Of a stretch of DNA of 64,000 nt, positions 33,578 through 41,830 are shown one piece after another. Made by a program: the position numbers and the translations under genes. The DNA lies in assembly GCA_902749685.1 (NCBI GenBank), contig CACVKW010001192.1:59200-123199 (forward strand), in the 5' to 3' direction. The DNA comes from Olavius sp. associated proteobacterium Delta 1. GTDB lineage: Bacteria > Desulfobacterota > Desulfobacteria > Desulfobacterales > JAFDCJ01. Every line of letters starts with the position of its first letter. Position 1 is the stretch's first letter. The notes beneath the pieces are model-generated. The model saw only the letters and a list, made by a program, of their open reading frames with translations, had not been told where the DNA came from and searched no databases.

Positions 33578-34531
33578 ATGGCGCGCCCTTTGAGAATAAC
33601 ATTTCCCGGTGCCTTCTATCATGTAACTTCGCGTGGCAATGAGCGCAAAGCTGTCTTCAAAAGCAAACGCGACCGGGAGAAATTTCTGGAATATCTTGAG
33701 ACCGCAACGCAGCGATATGATGCACGCATTCACGCATACTGCATGATGGATACCCATTATCACCTGTTGCTTGAGACGCCTTCTGGTAATCTGCCTCAGA
33801 TAATGCGGCATATCAACGGCGCGTATACGACCTATTTTAATGTGAAACGAGATCGATCCGGACATTTGTTTCAAGGACGTTATAAGGCGATCCTGGTTGA
33901 CATTGATGAATATGCCAAAGAGCTTTCACGATACATACATCTTAACCCGGTCAGAGCGAAAATCGTTGAAACACCGGAGGAATATGACTGGTCAAGCTAT
34001 AAATATTACATCGGCCGGCAAAGAGCTGCCAAATGGCTATATTGCGATTTTATCCATAGCTATTTCGGCAAAAGGGTATCGACCGCCCAAAAAGGGTACC
34101 AAAAATTTGTAAACGCAATTGCGCACCAGGAATATGACAGCCCGCTGGACGAAGTCGTAAGTTCGACCTTGTTGGGTAGTGCTGATTTCATCGCTAATAT
34201 CAAAGATAATTATTTATCCGCAAAAAAGCAGGATAAGGAACTGCCGGCTCTAAAAGGATTGGCTAAAAAAACATCCATACAGGATATATTTGAAAAAGTG
34301 GAATTGGTTTTCGCCAAGGATAAGGTTTTGGCAAGGAATATAAAAATGTATCTTTGTCAGAGACACAGCGGTAAAAAATTAAAGGAAATCGGTTTACATT
34401 TCGGCATCGGGGAATCCGGGGTATCACAGGTCTGCAGGCGTGCGGCCCAAAAGATAGAAAAAGATAAAAAGCTGAAAAAAAAGATTGTTAAATTAGAAAA
34501 GCAAATTAATCTGTCAAGAATGAAGACCTGA
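33578..34531 (+). CDS. REP-associated tyrosine transposase (RAYT, Y1_Tnp)
   Basis: A 317-residue Y1-type HUH endonuclease. Visible are the opening ARPLRITFPGAFYHVTSRGNERK, the His-hydrophobic-His metal motif (HYHLLLE) and the segment YKAILVDIDEYAKELSRYIHLNPVRAKI, which carries the candidate nucleophile Tyr. A C-terminal extension has a helix-turn-helix (HSGKKLKEIGLHFGIGESGVSQVCRRA) like that of the longer RAYT branch. RAYTs nick and join ssDNA at REP palindromes and are often domesticated. The gene is framed by inverted repeats, the right one overlapping its last codons and stop. Confidence 0.92.
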   Translation: MARPLRITFPGAFYHVTSRGNERKAVFKSKRDREKFLEYLETATQRYDARIHAYCMMDTHYHLLLETPSGNLPQIMRHINGAYTTYFNVKRDRSGHLFQGRYKAILVDIDEYAKELSRYIHLNPVRAKIVETPEEYDWSSYKYYIGRQRAAKWLYCDFIHSYFGKRVSTAQKGYQKFVNAIAHQEYDSPLDEVVSSTLLGSADFIANIKDNYLSAKKQDKELPALKGLAKKTSIQDIFEKVELVFAKDKVLARNIKMYLCQRHSGKKLKEIGLHFGIGESGVSQVCRRAAQKIEKDKKLKKKIVKLEKQINLSRMKT

Positions 34532-34538
34532 CCCCTAT
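34512..34538 (-). repeat. right terminal inverted repeat of the RAYT element
   Basis: Inverted partner of 33473-33500 (TGTCAAGAATGAAGACCTGA and following CCCCTAT). It contains the final codons and TGA stop of the transposase gene. Confidence 0.85.
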
Positions 34539-34621
34539 GTCTTCTAACTTCGATTGACATTATCACAGGATTGCTGTATCACAGACCAGTGTTCAACTGG
34601 TTAAATCATGAGGAGGTTTAA

Positions 34622-35050
34622 ATGGCAAACGGATTGAATAAAGCTATTCTGATCGGTAACCTGGGAAAAGATCCGGAGGTTCGCTATACTCCCAGTGGCG
34701 TTGCGGTGGCCAATTTCAATATCGCCACGTCCGAGACATGGACCAATAAGGAAGGCCAAAAAGAGACCCGCACAGAATGGCACCGGATCGTTGCCTTCGC
34801 CAGGTTAGCTGAAATCTGCGGTGAGTATCTGGCAAAAGGCAAACAGGTTTACATCGAAGGGCGTATTCAGACCCGGGATTGGGAAGACCAAAACGGCGTC
34901 AAGCGATACACCACCGAGGTTGTTGCCAACCAGATGCTTATGCTGGGAGGCAGAGATTCCGGCGATACGGGCCGGCCGGAAAGCCCCCCGATTCCGGAAT
35001 TCCCCGGAACTCCCGCCACTGGATCAGGTGACGATGATATTCCGTTTTGA
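34622..35050 (+). CDS. ssb: single-stranded DNA-binding protein
   Basis: A 142-residue SSB. The OB fold occupies residues 5-108 (NKAILIGNLGKDPEVRYTPSG, FNIATSETWTNKEGQKE, EWHRIVAFARLAEICGEYL, GKQVYIEGRIQTRDW). A short Pro/Gly-rich linker leads to the acidic tip DDDIPF, which recruits repair and replication partners. GAGG stands before the ATG. It is a normal-length housekeeping protein; the RAYT element sits immediately upstream. A strong terminator follows. Confidence 0.97.
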   Translation: MANGLNKAILIGNLGKDPEVRYTPSGVAVANFNIATSETWTNKEGQKETRTEWHRIVAFARLAEICGEYLAKGKQVYIEGRIQTRDWEDQNGVKRYTTEVVANQMLMLGGRDSGDTGRPESPPIPEFPGTPATGSGDDDIPF

Positions 35051-35119
35051 CCCGTCATAACCGGAAAATGTAAAGATTCTGTGGGCTGAAAAGCAACACA
35101 AACCGATAAAATAATAATA

Positions 35120-35162
35120 AAAAAGCCTCCAATCTGTTAATAGTTTGGAGGCTTTATTTTTT
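35120..35162 (+). terminator. rho-independent terminator of ssb
   Basis: Stem AAAGCCTCCAA (35122-35132) with TTGGAGGCTTT (35145-35155), followed by ATTTTTTTATT. Confidence 0.9.
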
Positions 35163-35326
35163 TATTGTTCCGAACAGAACTTGTGATTTACCAAATTTTG
35201 AATTTAATTTTTTCAGAATAATAGGATCACAATGAATTTCCTGTGACAAAATTGTGTTCTTTTTTAAGGCACTTTATTTGCGGCGTTATTCATGAATTGA
35301 TTCAAAATATAGTGGGGTCCGGCAGT

Positions 35327-35366
35327 TAAAAAAGGGCAGTATGAATCATATCCATTAACTGCCCTT
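35327..35366 (-). terminator. rho-independent terminator after tatA
   Basis: In minus-strand sense: stem AAGGGCAGT (35366-35358) with ACTGCCCTT (35340-35332), then a run of T. Confidence 0.8.
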
Positions 35367-35412
35367 CAACTAGTCGTCGATAGATCATTTTTGATTATAT
35401 ATTACCCGGGGG

Positions 35413-35598
35413 CTATTCAGATTTTTTTTCCTCTTCAATCTTTTCAGGTTCTTTTTTTTCCTCTTCATCGGATGCGCCTTTAAAGTTGCGGATGGCTTTT
35501 CCCATGCCTGCGCCGATTTCCGGCAGTTTGCCGGCTCCAAAGATAATGAGGATGATTACTAAAATTATTATTAGCTCCGGCATACCAATTCCAAACAT
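35413..35598 (-). CDS. tatA: twin-arginine translocase subunit TatA/TatE
   Basis: A 61-residue protein. A short N-terminal membrane helix (PELIIILVIILIIFGAGKLPEIG) leads through the conserved FG/KLPE hinge to an amphipathic helix (MGKAIRNFKGA) and an acidic/basic tail rich in Glu and Lys. TatA oligomers form the pore for folded proteins with twin-arginine signals. It lies just after a zinc-binding protein on the same strand and is followed by a terminator. No tatB or tatC is in the window. Confidence 0.95.
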   Translation of the reverse strand: MFGIGMPELIIILVIILIIFGAGKLPEIGAGMGKAIRNFKGASDEEEKKEPEKIEEEKKSE

Positions 35599-35606
35599 AA
35601 TACCTC

Positions 35607-36020
35607 CTATTTTTCGGGCCTGGTTTGTTTGAGTTCATTCAAAAGCTGTAGGAACTCCTTTGATTTTAAGTACTGATCTACGCTGCTTTGATAATCTATC
35701 CATTTCCCCCAGGCATCAATCCAGGCCTCATTGTGCCAGTAGCAATCCTGGTCCCCGGCTCCTTTAAGCCGCTCGATATAATCTAAATATTCATCTGAGC
35801 ACTCTTCGCAGAAATTATAGGGCACATTCAGCTTACGACGGTATTCGGTATTGCCGCTCGAATTCCCGTCAACCTGAGTACCGCATTTTTCACATTTGAA
35901 TGCGCAATGAGTACATTGAAAGACTTTGCGAACAGCCAGAACCTTGCGTTTTTTAATTAATACCGCCTCTTTTTCTTGTGCAAGGCCCTTCTTATCTTTA
36001 AATGATATAATATTAGCCAT
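35607..36020 (-). CDS. zinc-finger-like hypothetical protein
   Basis: A 137-residue protein from ATG 36020 (MANIISFKDKKG). It has clustered cysteines that could bind zinc (CTHCAFKCEKCG at about 36-47, CEEC at about 70) and an acidic/aromatic C-terminal half (DQDCYWHNEAWIDAWGKWIDY). No family is recognised with confidence. It ends eight bases before tatA and is probably co-transcribed with it. The start is flanked by GGGGCACCCC, a small palindrome that would occlude or frame the ribosome site. Confidence 0.65.
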   Translation of the reverse strand: MANIISFKDKKGLAQEKEAVLIKKRKVLAVRKVFQCTHCAFKCEKCGTQVDGNSSGNTEYRRKLNVPYNFCEECSDEYLDYIERLKGAGDQDCYWHNEAWIDAWGKWIDYQSSVDQYLKSKEFLQLLNELKQTRPEK

Positions 36021-36268
36021 GGGGTGCCCCAAAATTAACAACTCATCAGAAAATTTCGTATTCGGCCGATAGAGCGTTGAGTTAACAACTATCGAAGCCG
36101 GTTAATCACACGAACCGTTGTGTATGTATGCGTAATGATGGATATCGTTCTGTATAGTTCCTGGATTGCTGTTATTCACTATTCAGTCGACTATTGGACG
36201 GACTGAATATAACATCAGGCTGTTTTCGTGTCAATCATTTCAAGCTACGATCGACATGTTTTGAAAAT

Positions 36269-36331
36269 ACGTGCTGCGAAGTGCGAGTTGCGGATTACGA
36301 GTTGTGAGATACGGGTTGCGGGTTGTGAGGC
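36269..36331. repeat. degenerate 7-bp tandem repeat (GCGGGTT-like)
   Basis: Nine heptamers: ACGTGCT, GCGAAGT, GCGAGTT, GCGGATT, ACGAGTT, GTGAGAT, ACGGGTT, GCGGGTT, GTGAGGC. Same word family as 5084-5174 and 40207-40304. Confidence 0.75.
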
Positions 36332-36490
36332 ATAGCCGTCAGGCTAAGATAATTAGCAACCATTCATCAAATGTTGAAGTGATGTCGTAATGAGCCTTGA
36401 AAGTCTGTAAATTTATATAATATTCTGATAGGTTACACAATTAATTGGTAATGTCGAAATTTTTCGTTTCAACTTAGCCTGACGGCTATG
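36331..36490. repeat. 160-bp element with perfect 18-bp inverted ends
   Basis: CATAGCCGTCAGGCTAAG at 36331-36348 and its exact reverse complement at 36473-36490. The interior is AT-rich and encodes nothing. It has the form of a small non-autonomous (MITE-like) insertion and adjoins the heptad repeat. Confidence 0.7.
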
Positions 36491-36610
36491 GGTTGTGGAG
36501 TGCGACCGCTTTTTGTCGTTATCTAAACCTTGCTAATCATTAATGTCCGTGATAACCTGACGATTTTGTTGCCATAAAATTGAAATTGCTGTTTTGCAAG
36601 GAATTCTTAG

Positions 36611-37690
36611 ATGACTGAAACTTTTCAACCCGGCGGTATTGCCACCTTGATTGGAAGTCTCCCGCTGGCAGATCATGGGGAAGCGATTGACCTGATTTTG
36701 GAGCATACGCCCCAAATCCCCTTCTGGGCACAACTTCCGGTACACAGGGAAGAAGGGATGATGGCCCAGTTCTCAAACGGGCTGCCGGGATTGTGTAAAG
36801 ATAACGGCAAGGTCATTGTGAATACTGAAAGTGAAAATTTTGATGAGCAGCTGCTACAGTTTTATGAAGAATATATGAAGGTGCTTGATGGAAAAATTGA
36901 CTTAGAAGCCTCACGTTTTGCCCTGGAAGAGGATACCGCCAGAGGATTTTTTGAACTGTTGAAGCGTCTTCCTGCCCTTCCGGTGGCCCCCATTGCGGTT
37001 AAGGGACAAATAACCGGCCCTTTTACTCTGGCGACCGGAATTGTCGATCAGAACAAACAGGCGATATTTTACGATGCACAATTAAGAGATGCTGCCGTCA
37101 AACTGTTGGCCATGAAAGCCCGCTGGCAGGTGCGCCAGCTGCTACGATTCAAGCAACCGGTTCTTATTTTTGTTGATGAACCCGGTCTTGCCGGTTTTGG
37201 GTCATCGGGGTTTACCAGCATATCCCATGATGATATCAGCCATTGCTTTGAAGAAATATTTGAGGCCGTGCACAAGGAAGGCGGCCTGGTTGGCGTCCAT
37301 GTTTGTGCCAACACCGATTGGTCACTGGTTCTTGACTCCTCGGCTGATATTATCAGTTTCGATGCCTATGCCTATTTTGACCGCTTTATCCTGTATCCTG
37401 AGCAGATTAAGACTTTTATCGATTCCGGCAAAATTTTAGCCTGGGGTAGCGTGCCGACGTTAAATCCTGAAGAAATTGTCCGGGAATCCATTGACTCGCT
37501 ATGGGATCTGTGGCAGGTGCAGGTCAAACAGGTAGCGGCGCTTGGGATAAACATGCAAAAGTTGATAAACCAGTCCTTAATTACGCCAAGTTGCGGCATG
37601 GGGTCATTAGGACTTGATTCTGCCGAAAAGGTGATAAGATTAACCACAGCAATTTCTCGGAAGGCCAGAAAATTAAAGTTTTCGGCATAG
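36611..37690 (+). CDS. MetE-like zinc methyltransferase (core-type methionine synthase family)
   Basis: A 359-residue single-barrel protein related to the C-terminal half of MetE and to uroporphyrinogen-decarboxylase-type methyltransferases. The zinc ligands are visible as His230-x-Cys232 (GVHVCANTDW) and Cys328 (TPSCGMGSLG), and GSLPLADHGEAIDLI opens the barrel. It lacks the N-terminal half of full MetE. Such short forms in anaerobes are thought to take a methyl group from a corrinoid protein to homocysteine. The RACo-like gene at 59320 makes corrinoid chemistry plausible in this organism, but no corrinoid protein is adjacent. Confidence 0.75.
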   Translation: MTETFQPGGIATLIGSLPLADHGEAIDLILEHTPQIPFWAQLPVHREEGMMAQFSNGLPGLCKDNGKVIVNTESENFDEQLLQFYEEYMKVLDGKIDLEASRFALEEDTARGFFELLKRLPALPVAPIAVKGQITGPFTLATGIVDQNKQAIFYDAQLRDAAVKLLAMKARWQVRQLLRFKQPVLIFVDEPGLAGFGSSGFTSISHDDISHCFEEIFEAVHKEGGLVGVHVCANTDWSLVLDSSADIISFDAYAYFDRFILYPEQIKTFIDSGKILAWGSVPTLNPEEIVRESIDSLWDLWQVQVKQVAALGINMQKLINQSLITPSCGMGSLGLDSAEKVIRLTTAISRKARKLKFSA

Positions 37691-37718
37691 TGCATAGCGC
37701 ATGGAGCAGAGCGTTTGG
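37691..37718. repeat. degenerate 7-bp tandem repeat
   Basis: Four heptamers right after the MetE-like stop: TGCATAG, CGCATGG, AGCAGAG, CGTTTGG. Weak by itself, but the same words recur in frame at 40270-40304. Confidence 0.4.
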
Positions 37719-37906
37719 ATAAATAAACAAAATGCATTCCTAAATAGGCGGAATGTTTCATCTTAAGTGTGTTGTATATTCAAATCAAAGCATTTTACTC
37801 TATGCCCTCTGCGCGTTGCTGTAACCAAAGACTATAAAGTTTATCGGTATTCAATATATCAACAAAAGGCAGAGACATAATTACAACCTAAGAAGTGAGG
37901 TAATCG

Positions 37907-38761
37907 ATGGTAGACGACAACAGTGCAAAGCAGTTTGCTGGAGCAACTCGCTACGTTTTGGATCAAGAATTGGCTAAAATTGTGAACATATCAATGGCGC
38001 TGGAGATGCCGCTGTTGCTCAAAGGTGAGCCGGGGACCGGTAAAACCATGCTGGCCCATGCCATTGCGGAAAATTTGAAAATGCCGTTGATTGTGCTAAA
38101 CGTTAAATCAAGTATGAAGCTAATCGAAGCATTGTATCAGTATGACACCTTGACGCGTTTGAACGACAGCCGTTTTGGGGATTCCAGTCGCAATGTCAGC
38201 AATATTGAAGAATACATAAAAATGGGCAAAATCGGACAGGCATTTACCGCTGATAAACGGACCGTGCTATTGATCGATGAGATCGACAAGGCGGATACGG
38301 ATTTTCAGGACGACATGCTCGATGTGCTGGATCAGATGGAATTCGATATTATTGAAATTGATAAAACCATCCCGGCCAAAACTAGACCGGTGATTATCAT
38401 CACCTCCAACGCTAAAAAAGATTTGTCCGATCCTTTTTTAGGCCGCTGTAATTTTCATCATATTGCCTTCCCCGATGCGGATATGATGCGCAAAATAATC
38501 GGAGTGCATTTTCCGGATTTAGATTCTGAACTTATGGAAAAGGCCATTTCAGCCTTTTATCAGATGCGCAAGCTGGATGCTGTTGAGAAAAAACCGGCCA
38601 CCCGGGAATTGATCAACTGGATCCGGGCTCTGAAAGCGGACCCTGATTTTAAACCCAAACAGTTAGCCAAAGGTGAACTGCCGTATCTGGGCGTGCTGTT
38701 CAAAAAAAGCCAGGACTATGCCCGCGCCCAGCACGCAGTTAATGGACGGAGAATAAATTAA
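37907..38761 (+). CDS. MoxR-family AAA+ ATPase
   Basis: A 284-residue AAA+ protein. Walker A is GEPGTGKT (40-47), Walker B VLLIDEIDKAD near 125, sensor-1-like IIITSNAKKDLSDPFLGRC, and sensor-2-type PATRELINWIRAL near 225. MoxR proteins act as chaperones that load metals or remodel partners carrying a VWA domain. The VWA protein at 39016 follows on the same strand, so the two form the usual MoxR-CoxE pair. The client is not visible. Confidence 0.9.
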   Translation: MVDDNSAKQFAGATRYVLDQELAKIVNISMALEMPLLLKGEPGTGKTMLAHAIAENLKMPLIVLNVKSSMKLIEALYQYDTLTRLNDSRFGDSSRNVSNIEEYIKMGKIGQAFTADKRTVLLIDEIDKADTDFQDDMLDVLDQMEFDIIEIDKTIPAKTRPVIIITSNAKKDLSDPFLGRCNFHHIAFPDADMMRKIIGVHFPDLDSELMEKAISAFYQMRKLDAVEKKPATRELINWIRALKADPDFKPKQLAKGELPYLGVLFKKSQDYARAQHAVNGRRIN

Positions 38762-38795
38762 AAGAGCTCAAAGTTCAAAGCTGAAAGCACAAAGT
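38761..38795. repeat. degenerate 7-bp tandem repeat (TCAAAGC)
   Basis: Five heptamers beginning at the MoxR stop: AAAGAGC, TCAAAGT, TCAAAGC, TGAAAGC, ACAAAGT. Confidence 0.6.
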
Positions 38796-39015
38796 AAAAT
38801 GATTGAATCCTTTTCTCTTTGACCTAAAACAATTACTTATATCTAATAAGAAGGCCCCCAAAGGATCATGGACACTGAATTATTTGTTCCTGAGCCTGAA
38901 AAATAATGCACAGCATTGAGTAATTAATACGCGGACTTTCGATCTAACAACATTCGTCAATTATTTATGAACTATTTCCTACCCTGAATATGCTGTTTAG
39001 CAGGGCGGATTAATT

Positions 39016-40206
39016 ATGTTTATCGAATTTTTTTATAAGTTAAAGGAAGTCGGTATACCGGTCAGCCCGACTGCTTTTTTAACCCTGCAGAAGGCGCTTA
39101 GCAATGGCCTGGTGGTTACCCTGGAAGATTTTTATACGGCTTCCCGGGCGATACTGGTTAAGAGTGAGCGATATTTCGATTTGTATGATCAAGTCTTTGC
39201 CCATCATTTCCGAGGTGCTGAAATGCCGGATTCTGAAGGGATCGAGCTCGATGAAATGGCCCGGACCATGCTGGAAGCCTGGCTGAAAAATCCCGAAGAG
39301 CTTTCCAAATTACTGGGCGTCGATGAATCGGCTCTGAACAAACTGACCCCTGAAGAGTTGATCGAATACTTTAAAGAGCGCCTTAAAGAGCAGACAGAAC
39401 AACATCATGGAGGGGCGAAATGGATCGGGACCGGGGGTACTTCCCCGGTGGGGCATTCCGGTTACCATCCCGGAGGCATGCGGGTGGGGGGTGTTTCCGG
39501 CAACAAATCGGCCGTAAAAGTAGCTATGGATCGACGCTACAAAGATTATTCCCTGCATGGGCCCCTTACCCAGGCAATGATCGGTGAGGCCTTGAAAAGG
39601 CTGCGCAACATGATCCCGGTGGGCCCCAGAGACCAGGTCAACATTGATGAGACCATTTACCAGACCATGAAAAACGGCGGTGAGATCGAGATCATATTTG
39701 ACAGACGGTTAAAGGACCGCTTGAAGATTATCCTGGCCATTGACAATGGCGGATGGTCCATGGATCCTTATATACCCGTCGTTCAAACCCTTTTTGATTA
39801 TGCCGGCGATCAATTTAAGGATATCAAAACCTATTTTTTCCACAACACCATTTACTCTACGCTCTGGGGTGATCCGGCCCGGTATAAGAAACCCAAGAAG
39901 ATTGATGATTTGGTTCGGCTCGATCCCCAGACCCGGTTTGTCATCATCGGCGACGCCAGTATGGCCCCCTATGAACTGATGGCCTCTGACGGTTCCATCC
40001 ATATTGAAGAGCGCAGCGGCATGCCCAGCATCGAATGCCTCAATTTTCTCGCCAAAACCTTTCCCCATGCTGTTTGGTTGAATCCCGTACCCGCAACCAT
40101 GTGGGACTACACCCGCACCATCAGCGCCATCCGCGAAATTTTCCCCATGTTTGAACTGACTATCGATGGGTTGGAACAGGCAGTTACCCACATGATGGCA
40201 AAGTAG
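39016..40206 (+). CDS. VWA-domain (CoxE-like) protein
   Basis: A 396-residue protein with an N-terminal helical region (FIEFFYKLKEVGIPVSPTAFL) typical of CoxE/YehP-type proteins, a Gly/His-rich middle (GGTSPVGHSGYHPGGMRVGG), and a C-terminal von Willebrand A domain. The metal-ion site is altered: DNGGWS instead of the canonical DxSxS, with VIIGDASMAPYEL further on. It is the expected partner of the MoxR ATPase upstream, although 254 bases separate them. The pair probably assists assembly of a metalloprotein complex; this is inferred from the family. Confidence 0.85.
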   Translation: MFIEFFYKLKEVGIPVSPTAFLTLQKALSNGLVVTLEDFYTASRAILVKSERYFDLYDQVFAHHFRGAEMPDSEGIELDEMARTMLEAWLKNPEELSKLLGVDESALNKLTPEELIEYFKERLKEQTEQHHGGAKWIGTGGTSPVGHSGYHPGGMRVGGVSGNKSAVKVAMDRRYKDYSLHGPLTQAMIGEALKRLRNMIPVGPRDQVNIDETIYQTMKNGGEIEIIFDRRLKDRLKIILAIDNGGWSMDPYIPVVQTLFDYAGDQFKDIKTYFFHNTIYSTLWGDPARYKKPKKIDDLVRLDPQTRFVIIGDASMAPYELMASDGSIHIEERSGMPSIECLNFLAKTFPHAVWLNPVPATMWDYTRTISAIREIFPMFELTIDGLEQAVTHMMAK

Positions 40207-40304
40207 ACGGGCAGCGGGTTGCGGGTTGCGAGTTGCGAGGAGCGGGTCGCGAGGTTCGGGGTTGTGGGCATCGAGCAGAGCGCATAGGGCATGGCGTTTG
40301 GAAG
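40207..40304. repeat. degenerate 7-bp tandem repeat, 14 units
   Basis: Starts at the VWA gene stop: ACGGGCA, GCGGGTT, GCGGGTT, GCGAGTT, GCGAGGA, GCGGGTC and on through ATCGAGC, AGAGCGC, ATAGGGC, ATGGCGT, TTGGAAG. The register is kept while the word drifts from GCGGGTT-like to GCATGGC-like. Confidence 0.7.
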
Positions 40305-40485
40305 GCGGATCATCTTTTTACTGACAACTGTTCACTGTCTTCTGGTATCTGGTTGCGGATCGAGCAGGGCCGGCTTATTGATTTAACTGATTTGCTGGAT
40401 TTTCGAATTAGGCTTCATTTTCTAGTTCAATGCTTTGCCGATGATCTGAGCAGAAATATTGCGGATTTTCCATCCTGAGTCCAGC

Positions 40486-41178
40486 CTACAGCCTGTCTCC
40501 CAACTCCACAGAAATTTCTTCACAAATTTTTACAATATAATCCCAGGAATCAAAAGGCGGTTGGATGCCCTTATACAGGGAAAGATCAATTTGTTCGAGA
40601 TCTCCTGGTTTAGGCTCAACCAATTGTCGAATAAGCTGAACAATCGGCGACGCTTGGCTGCCCCTTATTAAATCCGAATAAAAGTCGTCAAAATCGATCA
40701 AGACTTCGACGGTGTTTTCAATGCCCATATGTTTGGCAAGGGCTGCAAAATCGATGTAATCACGTGTTGCATTGCGGGAAACGATCATCCACCCCTTGGT
40801 TCGGATCATTTCCGGTAGGGTCAGTGTGGTGAGCGATTTACTTGAGATGCGAATTTGTTCCGTCTCCAATGGCCGGTTTCGTCTTAATTGACGAACGCCA
40901 GTTTCAACGCCTTGAAAGTTTCCCAATATTAATTTCGGTGGATTAATGCGGGCTGTCTCCCAATCGTCTCTGCCTTCGAGAAAATCGAGAACCTCCTCAT
41001 AATTCTCTTCCAGATCAGACAAAATATGATCCGCATCAAATGAATAACGATGCTTGAGATGGAGGGCTGCAGCGCTGCCGCCGATCATCACACTGCCGGT
41101 AAGAAGTTCCTGAAAATTTGCCGCAGCCTCAAGAAGCTTCTGCCATCGCTGCCAATAGATATCGTCACTTTTCCCCAT
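40486..41178 (-). CDS. AbiEii/AbiGii-like nucleotidyltransferase
   Basis: A 230-residue protein from ATG 41178. The N-terminal nucleotidyltransferase signature reads GGSAAALHLKHRYSFDADHIL (GG-S with a D-x-D two turns later), the pattern of AbiEii-type toxins and related solitary NTases. The C-terminal half is helical. It overlaps the stop of a 74-residue upstream frame by 14 bases, so the two are translated together. In type IV toxin-antitoxin systems AbiEi is a larger winged-helix antitoxin; that is not what lies upstream here, so this may be a diverged pair or a lone NTase. Confidence 0.7.
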   Translation of the reverse strand: MGKSDDIYWQRWQKLLEAAANFQELLTGSVMIGGSAAALHLKHRYSFDADHILSDLEENYEEVLDFLEGRDDWETARINPPKLILGNFQGVETGVRQLRRNRPLETEQIRISSKSLTTLTLPEMIRTKGWMIVSRNATRDYIDFAALAKHMGIENTVEVLIDFDDFYSDLIRGSQASPIVQLIRQLVEPKPGDLEQIDLSLYKGIQPPFDSWDYIVKICEEISVELGDRL

Positions 41179-41389
41179 CAATTTTCTCAAAATACAGCCT
41201 AAAGAATTTCGGCCATCCATATACTTTCGAATGCGGTATAGCCCTTCTTACTGCGTCCGCAGCTTTATCATTTCTCTTCACTTCACGGATGAGCGCGCAT
41301 ATATCTTTTTCCAGGCCTCGCTCCCAGATCGAATGTACGACGGCTACATTCCATTGGTTATTTTTAGTGTTGATATGACGATGTTCCAT
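41165..41389 (-). CDS. small hypothetical protein upstream of the AbiEii-like gene
   Basis: A 74-residue charged protein (MEHRHINTKNNQWNVAVVHS ... EVKRNDKAADAVRRAIPHSK). Its end overlaps the start of the nucleotidyltransferase gene by 14 bases. No domain is recognised; the position suggests a small cognate partner or antitoxin. Confidence 0.5.
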   Translation of the reverse strand: MEHRHINTKNNQWNVAVVHSIWERGLEKDICALIREVKRNDKAADAVRRAIPHSKVYGWPKFFRLYFEKIDGEK

Positions 41390-41786
41390 GAATACCCAAA
41401 CCGATCGTTACGTGTGCATTAACTGACAATTACAAATTTTATCGTGCAATGTCAAGGGGCTGAGGTGACTGCGAACGAATAATAAAAAAGAAAAGAAATT
41501 GCATTTTCAAAGCGGATAAATCGAAAACGGTGAATTATGTACCGGCTTCCGCTTCAGCCCAGCATATTGAGGCTGCCATTAAACATAAACTAAATCATTG
41601 AGATGGTTAATACGATCCCAATGAAATACGCTTCACTGCCACTATCGTAAATTTCATAGGATAATTTAGATTATTATCGGTGACCAAATTCATATTCAGC
41701 AGGATATTTTGAGATGCATTCTTAAATAATTTGGGTTGTGGGATCCCGGTCACGTGAGATCAACCCGGTCGGACATGTACCCATAC
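41390..41786. other. gene-poor spacer
   Basis: About 400 bases without a full gene. A short frame ending at 41603 reads YVPASASAQHIEAAIKHK and may be the end of a lost gene, but it has no start. Confidence 0.3.
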
Positions 41787-41830
41787 TCACTCCGGAAATC
41801 CAGCTTTGCGCGCGGCGTCTAGAAGAACGT

